Below, piece after piece: positions 16,502 through 25,963 of a stretch of 64,000 nt of DNA; the stretch's first letter is position 1, and each line of letters opens with the position of its first letter. The stretch lies in contig NZ_KE386488.1 in the NCBI RefSeq assembly GCF_000427365.1, positions 2,629,783 to 2,693,782 on the forward strand. Reading direction: 5' to 3'. This DNA comes from Rikenella microfusus DSM 15922. Its GTDB lineage: Bacteria; Bacteroidota; Bacteroidia; Bacteroidales; Rikenellaceae. The notes beneath the pieces were generated by a model that saw only the letters and a list, made by a program, of their open reading frames with translations, did not search any database and had not been told where the DNA came from. A program made the translations under genes and the position numbers.

Positions 16502-16509
16502 CAAATTTA
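16502..16509 (-). promoter_or_regulatory. -7 box of ddl
   Basis: TAAATTTG on the minus strand implies a leader of about 62 nt. A weaker TATCTTTA at 16524-16531 on the plus strand could serve the divergent fabK-thi operon. Confidence 0.5.
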
Positions 16510-16561
16510 TAGATTTTTTATTATATCTTTATCGAATAATCGACCAAAATCGGTATCCAAA

Positions 16562-17518
16562 ATGGAAACAGCTGTTACAAAACTCTTTAAGACAGAATAT
16601 CCTATCGTTTCGGGCGGCATGGTCTGGTGCAGCGGCTGGCGGCTCGCCGCAGCCGTCTCCTCGGCCGGCGGACTGGGACTGATCGGGGCCGGGTCCATGC
16701 ATCCGGACACCCTCGCGGAACATATCGCCCAAACCCGCGCGGCACTGGCAGGCACCGGCAAACCGTTCGGCGTGAACGTCCCGCTCTTTTATCCCGAAAT
16801 CGAAACGATCATCGGCCTGCTTATCGCCGAAAAGGTACCCGTCGTCTTCACGTCGGGCGGGAACCCGGCCCTCTACACGGCCCGACTCAAGGAACACGGC
16901 ATCACGGTGGCCCATGTCGTCTCCTCGGCCCGTTTCGCCCGCAAAGCCGAGACGGCAGGCGTAGACGCGATCGTCGCGGAAGGATTCGAAGCCGGCGGCC
17001 ACAACGGACGCGAGGAGATTACGACCATGGCCCTGATTCCGCAGGTCAGACAGGCGACACGGCTGCCCCTGCTGGCCGCCGGGGGCATCGCCACCGGACG
17101 CGGCATGCTCGCGGCCCTGGCCCTGGGCGCCGACGGCATCCAGATGGGCACGCGGTTCGCCTTGTCCGAAGAATCTTCCGCCCACGCAGCGTTCAAAAAT
17201 CTCTGCACGACGATCGGCGAAGGGGACACGATGTTATGTCTCAAGAAATTAAGCCCGGTCCGGCTCGTCCGGAACGAATTTTACCGGCGGGTAGCGGAAG
17301 CGGAATCCAACGGAGCCTCGGCAGACGAACTGCGCGAAATATTGGGCGCCAGACGTTCCAAACGCGGCATCTTCGAAGGCGACCTGACCGAAGGTGAACT
17401 GGAAATCGGACAGGTCGCCTCGCTGATCCGGCAGGTGGAACCGGTGGAAAAAATCATGCGGGATATCGTCGCTGAATTCCGGACGGCAGTAAGGGAGGTA
17501 CGGCAATGGGAAATATGA
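16562..17518 (+). CDS. fabK: FabK-type enoyl-ACP reductase II / nitronate monooxygenase family
   Basis: A 318-residue FMN TIM-barrel protein with family marks KTEYPIVSGGMVW, GGLGLIGAGSM, PFGVNVPL, the His in AEGFEAGGHNGREEITTMALIPQV, LLAAGGIATGRGM and ADGIQMGTRF. FabK reduces the double bond of enoyl-ACP in fatty-acid synthesis; close relatives oxidise nitronates, and sequence alone leaves some doubt. The ATG at 16562 follows a 130-bp divergent promoter region; an upstream open frame in the same phase is antisense to ddl and was not used. It overlaps thiE by 13 bp and so leads a thiamine operon. Confidence 0.82.
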   Translation: METAVTKLFKTEYPIVSGGMVWCSGWRLAAAVSSAGGLGLIGAGSMHPDTLAEHIAQTRAALAGTGKPFGVNVPLFYPEIETIIGLLIAEKVPVVFTSGGNPALYTARLKEHGITVAHVVSSARFARKAETAGVDAIVAEGFEAGGHNGREEITTMALIPQVRQATRLPLLAAGGIATGRGMLAALALGADGIQMGTRFALSEESSAHAAFKNLCTTIGEGDTMLCLKKLSPVRLVRNEFYRRVAEAESNGASADELREILGARRSKRGIFEGDLTEGELEIGQVASLIRQVEPVEKIMRDIVAEFRTAVREVRQWEI

Positions 17519-18159
17519 AACGGAATGCGCTGGAACTTTATCTGGTAACAGACAGGTCGTTATCGCTCGGCAGATCTCTGTTCGACATTATTTCGGCGGC
17601 CGTGCGGGGCGGGATAACGATGGTGCAACTGCGTGAAAAAACGTGCGACACACGGGAATTCATCGAACTGGGGCGGGCCGTACACGGTTTGCTGCGCCCG
17701 ACAGGTATCCCGTTGATTATCAACGACCGGGCCGACATCGCGCAAGTCATCGGCGCAGAAGGACTGCACATCGGCCAGCACGATATGTCCTATCCCGACG
17801 CCCGCCGGTTGCTGGGTACGGAGGCGATCATCGGCCTTTCGGTAGAAAACGAGGCGCAAGCTCTCGAATGCCTGTCGTTCGCAGGATTGGACTATATCGG
17901 CGCCAGCCCGGTCTTTTCCACGCCGACCAAAACCGATACGGCGGCGGCCTTAGGCCCGGACGGATTGGCGCGGTTACGGCGCATCGTCGGTGCCGGCATG
18001 CCGATGGTAGCGATCGGCGGTATCAAGCAAACCAACATACAGGAGGTCATCCGTGCCGGCGCCGACGGAGTGGCGGTGGTGAGCGCGATTTGTTCGGCTC
18101 CTTCACCCTCCCAGGCGGCCCGGGAGCTGCTGACCGAAGTCGAACGAGCGAAATCATGA
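17506..18159 (+). CDS. thiE: Thiamine-phosphate synthase
   Basis: A 217-residue TIM-barrel enzyme that joins HMP pyrophosphate and thiazole phosphate into thiamine monophosphate. Seen: YLVTDRSL, VQLREKTCDTREF, LIINDRADIAQVIGAEGLHIGQ, GASPVFSTPTKTD and VAIGGIKQTNI. The start at 17506 is favoured because AAGGGAGG lies seven bases before it; a second ATG at 17515 overlaps the fabK stop. The stop overlaps the thiL ATG (ATGA), indicating translational coupling. Confidence 0.93.
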   Translation: MGNMKRNALELYLVTDRSLSLGRSLFDIISAAVRGGITMVQLREKTCDTREFIELGRAVHGLLRPTGIPLIINDRADIAQVIGAEGLHIGQHDMSYPDARRLLGTEAIIGLSVENEAQALECLSFAGLDYIGASPVFSTPTKTDTAAALGPDGLARLRRIVGAGMPMVAIGGIKQTNIQEVIRAGADGVAVVSAICSAPSPSQAARELLTEVERAKS

Positions 18160-19142
18160 AAATCAAAGAGATAGGGGAGTTCGGCCTGATCGGGCGCATC
18201 GCCTCCGGTTTCCGCGACCTGATACCGAACGGCTGGGAGGGGATCGGCGATGATTGCGCCGTCATCCCGTGGGGCGACGACCGTTCGCTGCTGGTCACCA
18301 CGGATCTGCTGGTCGAAAACGTGCATTTCCTGCGGGAACGGATCTCCGCCTACGAACTGGGGGCGAAATCCTTAGCTGTGAACCTGAGCGACATCGCGGC
18401 GATGGGAGGCCGGCCGGCAGCCACTTTCCTGAGCCTGGGCCTCCCCCCCGGCACGACCGATACGAAATGGTGCGACGCCTTTTTCGACGGCTACCGTTCA
18501 TTCGGCGTACCGCTCCTGGGCGGCGACACGACCTCTTCCCCGGAGGGTATCGTTATCAATATCACGGTTTTAGGCACTGCCGGGAACAGCCATATCAAAC
18601 GCCGTAATGCCGCCCGTCCGGGCGACCGGATCGTCGTAACCGGACCGCTGGGCGATTCGGCCGGAGGATTGCAGGCTATCCTGCAACGTTTGCCGACCGA
18701 TACCGATACGGAAGAGTTGATTCGGAGGCACCACCGGCCCCGGCCCCATCTGGCGGAAGGGGAGTGGCTGGGAGCGCAGGAAGCGGTACACGCCATGATG
18801 GACGTGTCGGACGGCGTGGCATCGGATTTGCTTCATATCCTGCGGGCTTCCTCGCTGGCCGCGACGGTGACGATAGGGGACATTCCCGTCTCGCCCCTGC
18901 TGGAACGGACAGCGGACAAATACGGATGGGACGCCCGGAAGCTGGCTCTGACCGGAGGCGAAGACTACGTCCTGTTGCTGACGGTAGATCCGGCACGCTT
19001 CGACGAGTTGCAGGCAAATTTCCGCCGACAATTCGGCCGCAGGCTGCACGTCATCGGGGAGTGTGCGGCCGGTGCGCCGGAAATCGTTTACCGCGGGGAA
19101 GAGGGACAATCCGCGCGATTGATGGGATTCAACCATTTCTGA
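18156..19142 (+). CDS. thiL: Thiamine-monophosphate kinase
   Basis: A 328-residue PurM-fold kinase that makes thiamine diphosphate from thiamine monophosphate. Motifs: EFGLIGRIASGF, GIGDDCAVI, TTDLLVENVHF, SLAVNLSDIAAMGG, GGDTTSSP, and MDVSDGVASDLLHIL, LTGGEDYVLLLTV. The ATG at 18156 overlaps the thiE stop codon; the long frame reaching back into thiE is shadow sequence. It is third in the fabK-thiE-thiL-thiD cluster, with an 11-bp gap to thiD. Confidence 0.93.
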   Translation: MKIKEIGEFGLIGRIASGFRDLIPNGWEGIGDDCAVIPWGDDRSLLVTTDLLVENVHFLRERISAYELGAKSLAVNLSDIAAMGGRPAATFLSLGLPPGTTDTKWCDAFFDGYRSFGVPLLGGDTTSSPEGIVINITVLGTAGNSHIKRRNAARPGDRIVVTGPLGDSAGGLQAILQRLPTDTDTEELIRRHHRPRPHLAEGEWLGAQEAVHAMMDVSDGVASDLLHILRASSLAATVTIGDIPVSPLLERTADKYGWDARKLALTGGEDYVLLLTVDPARFDELQANFRRQFGRRLHVIGECAAGAPEIVYRGEEGQSARLMGFNHF

Positions 19143-19153
19143 TTCAACGAACC

Positions 19154-19954
19154 ATGAAACGAATACTTACCATAGCCGGATCGGACAGCGGCGGCGGCGC
19201 CGGCATCCAGGCCGACATCAAGACCATTTCGGCCCTCGGCTGTTACGCCTCCAGCGTCATAACGGCCGTTACGGCGCAAAACACGCTGGGCGTCGCGGCG
19301 GTAGAGCCGCTTTCGCCGGAAATCATCGAAAAACAGATACGCGCCGTGCTGGACGACATCGGGGCCGACGCCGTCAAAATCGGGATGCTGGCTACCGCCG
19401 AAATCGTCGAACGGGTCGCCGCGCTGATGAAAGAGTACGACCCGCCGTTCATCGTGCTCGACCCGGTGCTGGTCGCCACTTCGGGCGACGTGCTGACCGA
19501 AGGCAGCGCAACGGAAGCGATCGTCGCCCGCCTGATGCCGCTGGCGACGGTCACGACGCCCAACATCCCGGAAGCGGAACGGCTGACCGGCCTGACGATC
19601 GAATCCGCCATGGACTACGAACCGGTCTGGACAGCCCTCCGGGAACAGGGAGCCAAAGCGCTGCTGCTCAAAGGCGGCCACCTCATGAACGATACGCTTA
19701 CCGACACGCTGTTCACCGCGAGAGAGCAGCTGCCCCGCGTCTATACGCACGAACGCATCGACACGCAGAATACGCACGGAACGGGATGCACGCTCTCGTC
19801 GGCCCTCGCCTCCTATCTGGCGCTCGGCCATCCGCTGAGCCGCGCCGTCGGCCATGCCGCGGACTTCATCCACAACGCGATCGCCGCCGGAGCGGACCTC
19901 CGCATCGGCGAAGGGCACGGCCCGGTCGATCACTTTTTCGGTTTCCGGCATTGA
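19154..19954 (+). CDS. thiD: Hydroxymethylpyrimidine / HMP-phosphate kinase
   Basis: A 266-residue ribokinase-fold enzyme that phosphorylates HMP twice to give HMP pyrophosphate, the thiE substrate. Visible: the N-terminal TIAGSDSGGGAGIQADIKT, ALGCYASSVITAVTAQNT, VLDPVLVATSGDVL, and NTHGTGCTLSSALAS with the catalytic Asp/Gly-loop. It ends the thiamine cluster. The ThiC, ThiG and ThiH branch enzymes are not in the window. I saw no TPP riboswitch in front of the operon. Confidence 0.93.
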   Translation: MKRILTIAGSDSGGGAGIQADIKTISALGCYASSVITAVTAQNTLGVAAVEPLSPEIIEKQIRAVLDDIGADAVKIGMLATAEIVERVAALMKEYDPPFIVLDPVLVATSGDVLTEGSATEAIVARLMPLATVTTPNIPEAERLTGLTIESAMDYEPVWTALREQGAKALLLKGGHLMNDTLTDTLFTAREQLPRVYTHERIDTQNTHGTGCTLSSALASYLALGHPLSRAVGHAADFIHNAIAAGADLRIGEGHGPVDHFFGFRH

Positions 19955-20201
19955 TTTCAGTCCATTCACTTTAATCCGAAGCCATGATTTCCTCCCGGCC
20001 CTTGCGGTACGCCTTAGATAAATCCCGGCTCAAGCTCCTGCGAGACTGTTTTTGGCCGGGAGACTCTTTCGCCGAACAAGCGGACGCAGACCGAAAACAA
20101 CTGACAATCAAGCATACGAATAAGACTGTGTAAATCGTGTATAATTACCCGCTTCAACCGGAACAGTCGCCCGATATGACAAAAACCCCGGCAAATTAAC
20201 C
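19955..20201. other. Gene-free gap between thiD and the ftsB-like gene
   Basis: About 250 bp without a gene, repeat or terminator I can recognise. The ftsB-like promoter lies at its right end. Confidence 0.5.
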
Positions 20202-20209
20202 TATCTTTG
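20202..20209 (+). promoter_or_regulatory. -7 box of the ftsB-like gene, almost no leader
   Basis: TATCTTTG is followed by only 10 bases before the ATG at 20220. With a start about seven bases after the box the mRNA would have a leader of roughly four nucleotides. Confidence 0.6.
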
Positions 20210-20219
20210 CCGGACAGGT

Positions 20220-20507
20220 ATGAAAATCGAGCGTCTTCTTTCCAACCGGAACATCATCGTCATCGCGACATTGGCTTTTGTCGCGTGGGTGCTCTTTTTC
20301 GACCGGAACAACTACCTCGATTCGCGGGAGTTGGATCGGAAAATCCGGGAAATGGAGACAGAAAAAGCCTTCTACGTCCGCAAGATCCGGGAGGACAGCG
20401 CCGTGATCGCGGGCCTGCGGGACAGTGCGTTCCTGGAGCGCTTCGCCCGCGAAAACTTCCGGATGCACCGTCCGGGCGAAGAGCTTTACCTGATCGACGA
20501 AAACTAA
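20220..20507 (+). CDS. FtsB/DivIC-like septum formation protein
   Basis: A 95-residue protein with a short basic N-terminus, one membrane helix (about 12-28, IIVIATLAFVAWVLFF) and a periplasmic coiled coil (about 36-75), ending with a conserved FARENFRMHRPGEELYLI. This is the layout of FtsB/DivIC, which bridges FtsL and FtsQ/DivIB in the divisome. The AraC-family gene follows after 13 bp and may be co-transcribed. The predicted mRNA is nearly leaderless. Confidence 0.85.
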   Translation: MKIERLLSNRNIIVIATLAFVAWVLFFDRNNYLDSRELDRKIREMETEKAFYVRKIREDSAVIAGLRDSAFLERFARENFRMHRPGEELYLIDEN

Positions 20508-20520
20508 CCCGCGTCTGGCT

Positions 20521-21441
20521 ATGCCCACGTTCCACACCCGCGCCGTCAATCGGGCGATCGACCATATCAATAACCGCCTGGACTCTCCGCCGACGCTCCG
20601 CGAACTGGCCGGACTCGCCCATATGTCCCCCTATCATTTCCACCGGACCTTCACGGCCGAGTTCGGCGAGACCCCGATGAAATATATCGCCCGCCGACGT
20701 ATCGAAACCGCGGGGCACCGCCTGCTGCAAGACCCCGACCGCCCCGTAAGCGACATCGCTTTTACGTTGGGATTCAGCTCGATGCCTGTCTTCTGCCGTA
20801 CTTTCAAACATCATTTCGGCCTGACCGCCGAAGAGTTCCGCCGCAAGAACGGCAAACCGGAAAGCAATGGCGGTCAATGCCCGGACAACGCGGATCAACG
20901 GCCCGCCGCACACTTCGCCTACCTTTGTCCCCGTCGAACCATTCAAATCAAAGGAGGAATCAACATGGATTTTACATTCGAAGTATGCGACCGACCCGAA
21001 ATGAAAGTAGTTTATGTCCGGCACAAAGGATCGTTCCGCACCATCGGCGGAGCATTCGAACGACTCATGCGCTGGAGCGCCCCGCGCGGTTTGCTGGGGC
21101 CTGCCGTACAAACGCTGGCCGTTTACCACGACGATCCGGAAATCACGGCAGATGAAAACCTGCTCGTTTCGGATGCCTGCCTGGTCGTTCCGCAAGAGAT
21201 AAAGACGGACGGGGAAGTCGGCTTTTACACCGTCACCGGCGGACAATATGCCGTGGGGCGATTCGAAGTCGGCATGGAGGAATTTCGGCCGGCATGGACG
21301 ACCCTGTGCAGGCTCATCGGCGAAAACGGCCTGCGGACTGCCGAAGGACGCCACTGCTATGAACTTTACCTGAACGATCCGCAGCAGCACCCGGAGCATA
21401 AATTCATCGTGGACATCTGCCTCCCGGTCGTTCCCCTCTAA
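20521..21441 (+). CDS. AraC-family regulator with C-terminal GyrI-like domain
   Basis: A 306-residue protein with an N-terminal AraC double helix-turn-helix (residues about 5-105; HMSPYHFHRTF and ISDI-type second helix in VSDIAFTLGFSSMPVFCRTFKHHFG). A linker follows, then a GyrI/SOUL-like ligand-binding domain from about residue 145 (HKGSFRTIGGAFERLMRW, GGQYAVGRFEVGMEEF). Such Rob/BmrR-like regulators bind drugs or small hydrophobic ligands. Its target is unknown; no transporter is adjacent. It ends at a strong bidirectional terminator before fmt. Confidence 0.88.
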   Translation: MPTFHTRAVNRAIDHINNRLDSPPTLRELAGLAHMSPYHFHRTFTAEFGETPMKYIARRRIETAGHRLLQDPDRPVSDIAFTLGFSSMPVFCRTFKHHFGLTAEEFRRKNGKPESNGGQCPDNADQRPAAHFAYLCPRRTIQIKGGINMDFTFEVCDRPEMKVVYVRHKGSFRTIGGAFERLMRWSAPRGLLGPAVQTLAVYHDDPEITADENLLVSDACLVVPQEIKTDGEVGFYTVTGGQYAVGRFEVGMEEFRPAWTTLCRLIGENGLRTAEGRHCYELYLNDPQQHPEHKFIVDICLPVVPL

Positions 21442-21457
21442 ACATCCCGGGTCCATC

Positions 21458-21500
21458 CCTGAACACAAAAAGGGGCGGTAAGCCCCTTTTTGTGTTCAGG
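21458..21500. terminator. Bidirectional terminator between AraC and fmt
   Basis: Perfect 19-bp stem (21458-21476 with 21482-21500) with a five-base loop, containing AAAAAGGGGC / GCCCCTTTTT. Suited to stop transcription from both sides of the convergent genes. Confidence 0.85.
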
Positions 21501-21546
21501 ATAAACATGCCCCTCGCGCACTCGGGCCACTCCGGCCCGCACGCTG

Positions 21547-22506
21547 TCAGAAACGGTACCCCCTCAGAAATTCCTCGGTCTCCATCGCCCGCTTCCCGGC
21601 CACCTGCAAACGGTCTACGTACAGCCAGCCATCGGCACAGGCCACCCGCAAGTATTGCCTCCCGTCGGAATCGAAATCCGCCGTCTGCGGAACCTCACCC
21701 GCCGAAAAAGCCTCGCAGTGAGCGGCCAGCACTTTCATCGTCGTCTCCCGGAACCCGCACCAGGCGCCGGGATAGGGGCTGAGACCGCGTATCTTATCGT
21801 ACAATCCCCGTACCGGATAATCCCGCCAGTTTTTCCCTTCCCCTACCAGCCGGCAATCTTCCTTGAAAATTTTCGGCGCAGGTTTCAGGCGCGACTCCGC
21901 GGCATCGGGCTGCACGACCGGCCGGACCGTGCCCGCCGCCAAAGCATCGACCGTCTCCAGCACCAATCCGGCGCCGAGCTCCATCAACGCATCGTGCACC
22001 GTCCCCGCCGTATCGGTCCCGGATATGGGTAACCGGCGCTGCATCAGGATAGCTCCGCAATCGATCTCCCGGTTCAGCAGGAAAGTAGTAACCCCCGTTT
22101 CCGTCTCGCCGTTGATGACCGCCCAATTGATCGGAGCCGCCCCCCGATACTGAGGCAGCAACGAAGCATGCAGATTGAACGTCCCCAGTTCCGGCATCGC
22201 CCAGATCACCTCCGGCAACATCCGGAAAGCCACCACGACCGCCAGGTCGGGCGACAGAGCGCGGAATGCCTCCACGAAAGTCGGATCTTTGAGTTTCACC
22301 GGCTGCAACAGCGGTACCTCCGGCAACGCCTGCGTCGCATAACGCTTTACGGCCGACTCCTGTACCTTCAGCCCCCGCCCCGCAGGCTTGTCGGGCACCG
22401 TCACGACGCCCACGACATGATAGCCCCCCTCGACCAGCCGCCGCAAAGGTTCCACTGCGAAATCGGGCGTCCCCATATAAACGATACGTAACTGTCCGGC
22501 ATCCAT
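21547..22506 (-). CDS. fmt: Methionyl-tRNA formyltransferase
   Basis: A 319-residue enzyme that formylates initiator Met-tRNA using 10-formyl-THF. Seen: RIVYMGTPDFAVEPL, VVTVPDKPAGRGLKV, the catalytic core NLHASLLPQYRGAAPINWA with the conserved Asn-His pair, GETETGVTTF, and a C-terminal OB-like domain (GLSPYPGAWC). It is the last gene of the lptF/G-ribBA-fmt operon, 8 bp after ribBA. Confidence 0.95.
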   Translation of the reverse strand: MDAGQLRIVYMGTPDFAVEPLRRLVEGGYHVVGVVTVPDKPAGRGLKVQESAVKRYATQALPEVPLLQPVKLKDPTFVEAFRALSPDLAVVVAFRMLPEVIWAMPELGTFNLHASLLPQYRGAAPINWAVINGETETGVTTFLLNREIDCGAILMQRRLPISGTDTAGTVHDALMELGAGLVLETVDALAAGTVRPVVQPDAAESRLKPAPKIFKEDCRLVGEGKNWRDYPVRGLYDKIRGLSPYPGAWCGFRETTMKVLAAHCEAFSAGEVPQTADFDSDGRQYLRVACADGWLYVDRLQVAGKRAMETEEFLRGYRF

Positions 22507-22514
22507 ATCCGACC

Positions 22515-23741
22515 CTATTTTTTGCAGGACGAGAACAGGCCCAGCGTATGACCCATATCTTTTTCCTTCGTTTCCAGATAATGCGCGTTGTGGGGATTCG
22601 GGGCGATCACGATCGGCACGTTTTCCACGATCTTGATGCCGTACCCTTCCAGTCCGGCCCGTTTCTGCGGGTTGTTGGTCATCAGGCGGACATTCCGTAC
22701 ACCGAGGTCATGCAGGATGCTCGCCCCCACGCCGTAATCCCGCTCGTCGGCCTTGAAGCCCAGCTTCAGGTTCGCTTCCACCGTATCCAGCCCTTCGTCC
22801 TGCAACTTATAAGCCTTGATTTTGTTGAACAGCCCGATGCCTCGGCCCTCCTGATTCAGATAAACGATCACCCCCTTACCGGCTTTTTCGACCATCTCCA
22901 TCGCCTTATGCAGCTGCGCCCCGCAATCGCAGCGACACGATCCGAGGATATCCCCCGTCGCGCACGACGAGTGCATCCGCACCAAAATCGGCTCGTCTTC
23001 GGCCCATTCGCCCTTGATGAGGGCCATATGTTCCAACCCGTTGCTTTTCTGACGATAGACGACGATATCGAAATCGCCCCACTGGGTCGGCAGGGTAGCC
23101 CGCGCCCCCCGTTCGATGATCGACTCCTGCCTGAGACGATAGGCGATCAGATCGGCGATCGAAATGATTTTCAGGTCGTATTTTTTGGCGATCTCCAGCA
23201 ACTGCGGCAAACGGGCCATCGTCCCGTCCTCGTTCATAATCTCGATCAACGCGCCTCCCAGCTGCATCCCCGCCAGACGCGAGAGATCGATCACCGCCTC
23301 GGTATGTCCGGGACGCCGCAACACGCCTTTATCCTGCGCCCGGAGCGGAAAGATATGCCCGGGACGCCCCAGGTCCTGCGGACGGGTGGCCGGATCGACC
23401 AAAGCCCGGATCGTCTTGGCCCGGTCTTCGGCCGACACCCCGGTCGTACAGCCGCTGCCGAGCAGGTCCACCGATACGGTGAAGGGGGTTCCGAGCAGCG
23501 ACGTATTGTCGCCGACCATCATATCCACCTCCAGCTCTTTGCATCGTTCGGCGGTCAGAGGTGCGCACAGCACCCCGCGTCCGTTATGAACCATGAAATT
23601 GACGATCTCCGGCGTGATTTTTTCCGCCGCGCAGACGAAATCCCCTTCGTTTTCGCGATCTTCGTCGTCCACGACGATCAACAGCTTCCCGGCCCGGAAA
23701 TCTTCCAGCGCCTCTTCTATGGTATTCAGCATTTTAGCCAT
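22515..23741 (-). CDS. ribBA: Bifunctional DHBP synthase / GTP cyclohydrolase II
   Basis: A 408-residue fusion feeding both branches of riboflavin synthesis. Residues about 1-205 are RibB ([42 protein letters not shown]). Residues about 206-400 are RibA with zinc cysteines in [15 protein letters not shown] and the loop NQEGRGIGL. All key motifs of both halves are present. It lies between lptF/G (12 bp upstream) and fmt (8 bp downstream) in one operon. No FMN riboswitch was seen. Confidence 0.95.
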   Translation of the reverse strand: MAKMLNTIEEALEDFRAGKLLIVVDDEDRENEGDFVCAAEKITPEIVNFMVHNGRGVLCAPLTAERCKELEVDMMVGDNTSLLGTPFTVSVDLLGSGCTTGVSAEDRAKTIRALVDPATRPQDLGRPGHIFPLRAQDKGVLRRPGHTEAVIDLSRLAGMQLGGALIEIMNEDGTMARLPQLLEIAKKYDLKIISIADLIAYRLRQESIIERGARATLPTQWGDFDIVVYRQKSNGLEHMALIKGEWAEDEPILVRMHSSCATGDILGSCRCDCGAQLHKAMEMVEKAGKGVIVYLNQEGRGIGLFNKIKAYKLQDEGLDTVEANLKLGFKADERDYGVGASILHDLGVRNVRLMTNNPQKRAGLEGYGIKIVENVPIVIAPNPHNAHYLETKEKDMGHTLGLFSSCKK

Positions 23742-23753
23742 TATAAGTAGTTT

Positions 23754-25205
23754 TTAATCCTTGTTTTTCTTCAAATACGCTCGCGTGCGGCGGTACAACG
23801 CAATGACCGGTTCGAGACGTTTTTTGTAAGCGTCCGGGTTGAACAGTGCCGAATCGTTCGTCGATTTGTATGTCAGGAAGATCGCGATCGGGAAGAGGAT
23901 GAAGCTCGATATCCATATCCCCCAAAACGCGGGCCAAGCCCCGTCCTTCACGAACTTTTCGCCTGTAATCGTAATGATATAATAGACGACGAAAAAGAGC
24001 ACCGACACCACGATAGGCATCCCCAGCCCGCCTTTGCGTATGATGGCTCCCAGAGGCGCCCCGATCAGGAAGAAAATCATGATGGAGAAGGGCAGTGCGA
24101 TCTTACGCTGGAAATCGGCCTGGGCGCGGTAGAGCAACTGCGAGGTATAACTCATATACTCCGATTCGTAATCGGCATAACTGCGGGCCTCTTCGGCCCA
24201 CGCGGAAGCCTGTCCGAATACGGCGTTACGGTTCTCTACGCTCATCGTGTCGAGCATCGCCATCACCGACACCGGCCGCAGCCGGGGCAACGAATCCAGC
24301 TCCGCATAACTGAGGTTCCGCAGCAAGTGCGATTTGATCAGCCTGTTGCCGAACGCCGTCACCATCGAATCCTGGGCATGTCTGAGCGAATCGATCGTAT
24401 AAGACAACTGGCTCATATTCTTGGTTTCGCTCCGCGAGGCAAACTCCTCTTGGTCGGAACGCTCGAAAGCGAACCCCGACAAAGGTATCAGCAGCTCCTG
24501 CTCGTCGAACAGGTGGTGGCTCAATTCGTTTTTCGTGAACCATTCGTAATTCCGGTTCTCTTCGTATATCTGCCCGTTATACAGATTGACGATCAGGTAT
24601 TTGCGGTCGTCCGAAATCCGGATATAGCCCGAATCGGCCACCGTCGTCTGCATCTTGCTGTACGTCTTGTTGTTATAGATCAGTATATCGTTCAGTTTGT
24701 TCGTCTCCGGATCCTGATGTCCGATCCGGATGCTCATGTCGGGAATTCCGTTGAAAAAAATCCCGTCCTGAAACTTCATCTCCTGTTTCTGTTTGGAAAT
24801 GTCGCTCAGCAGCGAAAACATCTTCTGGTAGGAATAGGGAGTGAAATTGTTGATAACGAAGAAACTGCCGACACAAACGACCGTCATCAGAATAATGAGC
24901 GGCTTCATGATCCGGGGCAGCGATATACCGGCCGCTTTCAGCGCCAGCAACTCATTGTTTTCGCCCAGGTTGCCCATCGTCATGATGGAGGCGAGCAGGG
25001 TAGCCAGGGGCAACCCCATGGGCACCAGCGTGGCGCTGGCATAAAACACCAGCTCGACGATTACGCCCGGTCCCAGCCCTTTGCCTACCAGTTCGTCGAT
25101 GTGCATCCACAGATAATGCATCAGCAGGATGAACATCACGATGAAGAACGTGAGAACCATCGGTCCCACGTAAGCCTTCAGTACGAAACGGTAAACAGTT
25201 TTCAT
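23754..25205 (-). CDS. LptF/LptG family lipopolysaccharide export permease
   Basis: A 483-residue YjgP/YjgQ protein: three N-terminal membrane helices (about 15-35, 55-80, 100-122), a large periplasmic beta domain, and three C-terminal helices (about 365-450) with [25 protein letters not shown]. LptF and LptG form the inner-membrane permease that with LptB extracts LPS toward LptC and LptA. Whether this is F or G is not decided. The periplasmic part carries a longer coiled-rich insert than the E. coli proteins (about 360 residues each), common in Bacteroidetes. First gene of its operon. Confidence 0.88.
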   Translation of the reverse strand: MKTVYRFVLKAYVGPMVLTFFIVMFILLMHYLWMHIDELVGKGLGPGVIVELVFYASATLVPMGLPLATLLASIMTMGNLGENNELLALKAAGISLPRIMKPLIILMTVVCVGSFFVINNFTPYSYQKMFSLLSDISKQKQEMKFQDGIFFNGIPDMSIRIGHQDPETNKLNDILIYNNKTYSKMQTTVADSGYIRISDDRKYLIVNLYNGQIYEENRNYEWFTKNELSHHLFDEQELLIPLSGFAFERSDQEEFASRSETKNMSQLSYTIDSLRHAQDSMVTAFGNRLIKSHLLRNLSYAELDSLPRLRPVSVMAMLDTMSVENRNAVFGQASAWAEEARSYADYESEYMSYTSQLLYRAQADFQRKIALPFSIMIFFLIGAPLGAIIRKGGLGMPIVVSVLFFVVYYIITITGEKFVKDGAWPAFWGIWISSFILFPIAIFLTYKSTNDSALFNPDAYKKRLEPVIALYRRTRAYLKKNKD

Positions 25206-25296
25206 TCGGTGTCCGTATCCTTCGTCGTCCGGGATAAAAACGGCCTGGACGAGACGATTATTTCCCTCCGTATTCCCGGTACGGAATAAGAGGGTA

Positions 25297-25304
25297 CAAA
25301 TTTA
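25297..25304 (-). promoter_or_regulatory. -7 box of the lptF/G-ribBA-fmt operon
   Basis: TAAATTTG on the minus strand, about 85 nt before the lptF/G ATG and just inside the end of the preceding SRPBCC gene. Confidence 0.5.
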
Positions 25305-25691
25305 TCATTTTTTCGGACAACCGATAGCCCTTTTGAGTTTCTCGATCAGGGTATCCCACAACTCTTTGCAGCCGTCCCGTTCGTCCTCTTCGGCGAAATC
25401 GACGACAGTCAGGAGAATATCCCCCGTAAGTTCCTGATGAGCAATACGCATTTCCAGATAATGTTCTCCGCTGTCTTCCCACTGGTACCGCACATAAGCA
25501 TTCCGTTTATAATGTACCAACCTGGCGGTCTGCATGCTTTTATTCCAGAAAAAATCGTACCGCGTCCCGGAAACGACCACATTATCGGCGAACCAGCCCC
25601 GCAATCCCAACGGCGTAGTCACGGCGCGGAACAAGGAGCCGGGAGTACAGCGGAACGGATATTCCAAAATTATTCTTTTTTTCATTGCCAA
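25305..25691 (-). CDS. START-like (SRPBCC / AHSA1-type) domain protein
   Basis: A 128-residue single-domain protein with the helix-grip pattern of the START-like fold: FRCTPGSLFRAVTTPLGLRGWFAD near the N-terminus, alternating strands (YVRYQWED, YLEMRIAHQE, ILLTVVDF) and a long C-terminal helix (KELWDTLIEKLKRAI). Proteins of this sort bind hydrophobic ligands or act as co-chaperone-like factors; no function can be assigned here. The second ATG, two codons in, is an equally possible start. It lies 99 bp upstream of lptF/G, on the same strand but with a separate promoter for lptF/G. Confidence 0.78.
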   Translation of the reverse strand: MAMKKRIILEYPFRCTPGSLFRAVTTPLGLRGWFADNVVVSGTRYDFFWNKSMQTARLVHYKRNAYVRYQWEDSGEHYLEMRIAHQELTGDILLTVVDFAEEDERDGCKELWDTLIEKLKRAIGCPKK

Positions 25692-25963
25692 CTTGCCATA
25701 ACAAGTCAGCGCAAAATAGGAAATATTCCCCCAATATCCTAATTTCCAAATAGATTTAATCGTAACGTAACCGATCTGCTTCTGGAACGACTCTTTGCAT
25801 ATTTAACATAATATAAATAACATTTAAAAATACAACTACCAATACCGGCCACAAAGCGGAACCGACCATTGACAAATAACCGCCGCGTATTGACCAAACC
25901 GAATTGGTTATAACCCGTCTCGCATATAATTTTCCTTCACGAACAGAAAACGCATCATCGATC

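Noticed and set aside
16433..16561. Possible TPP riboswitch before fabK-thi
   Set aside because: Neither the CTGAGA nor the ACCTGAT core sequence of the TPP aptamer is present.
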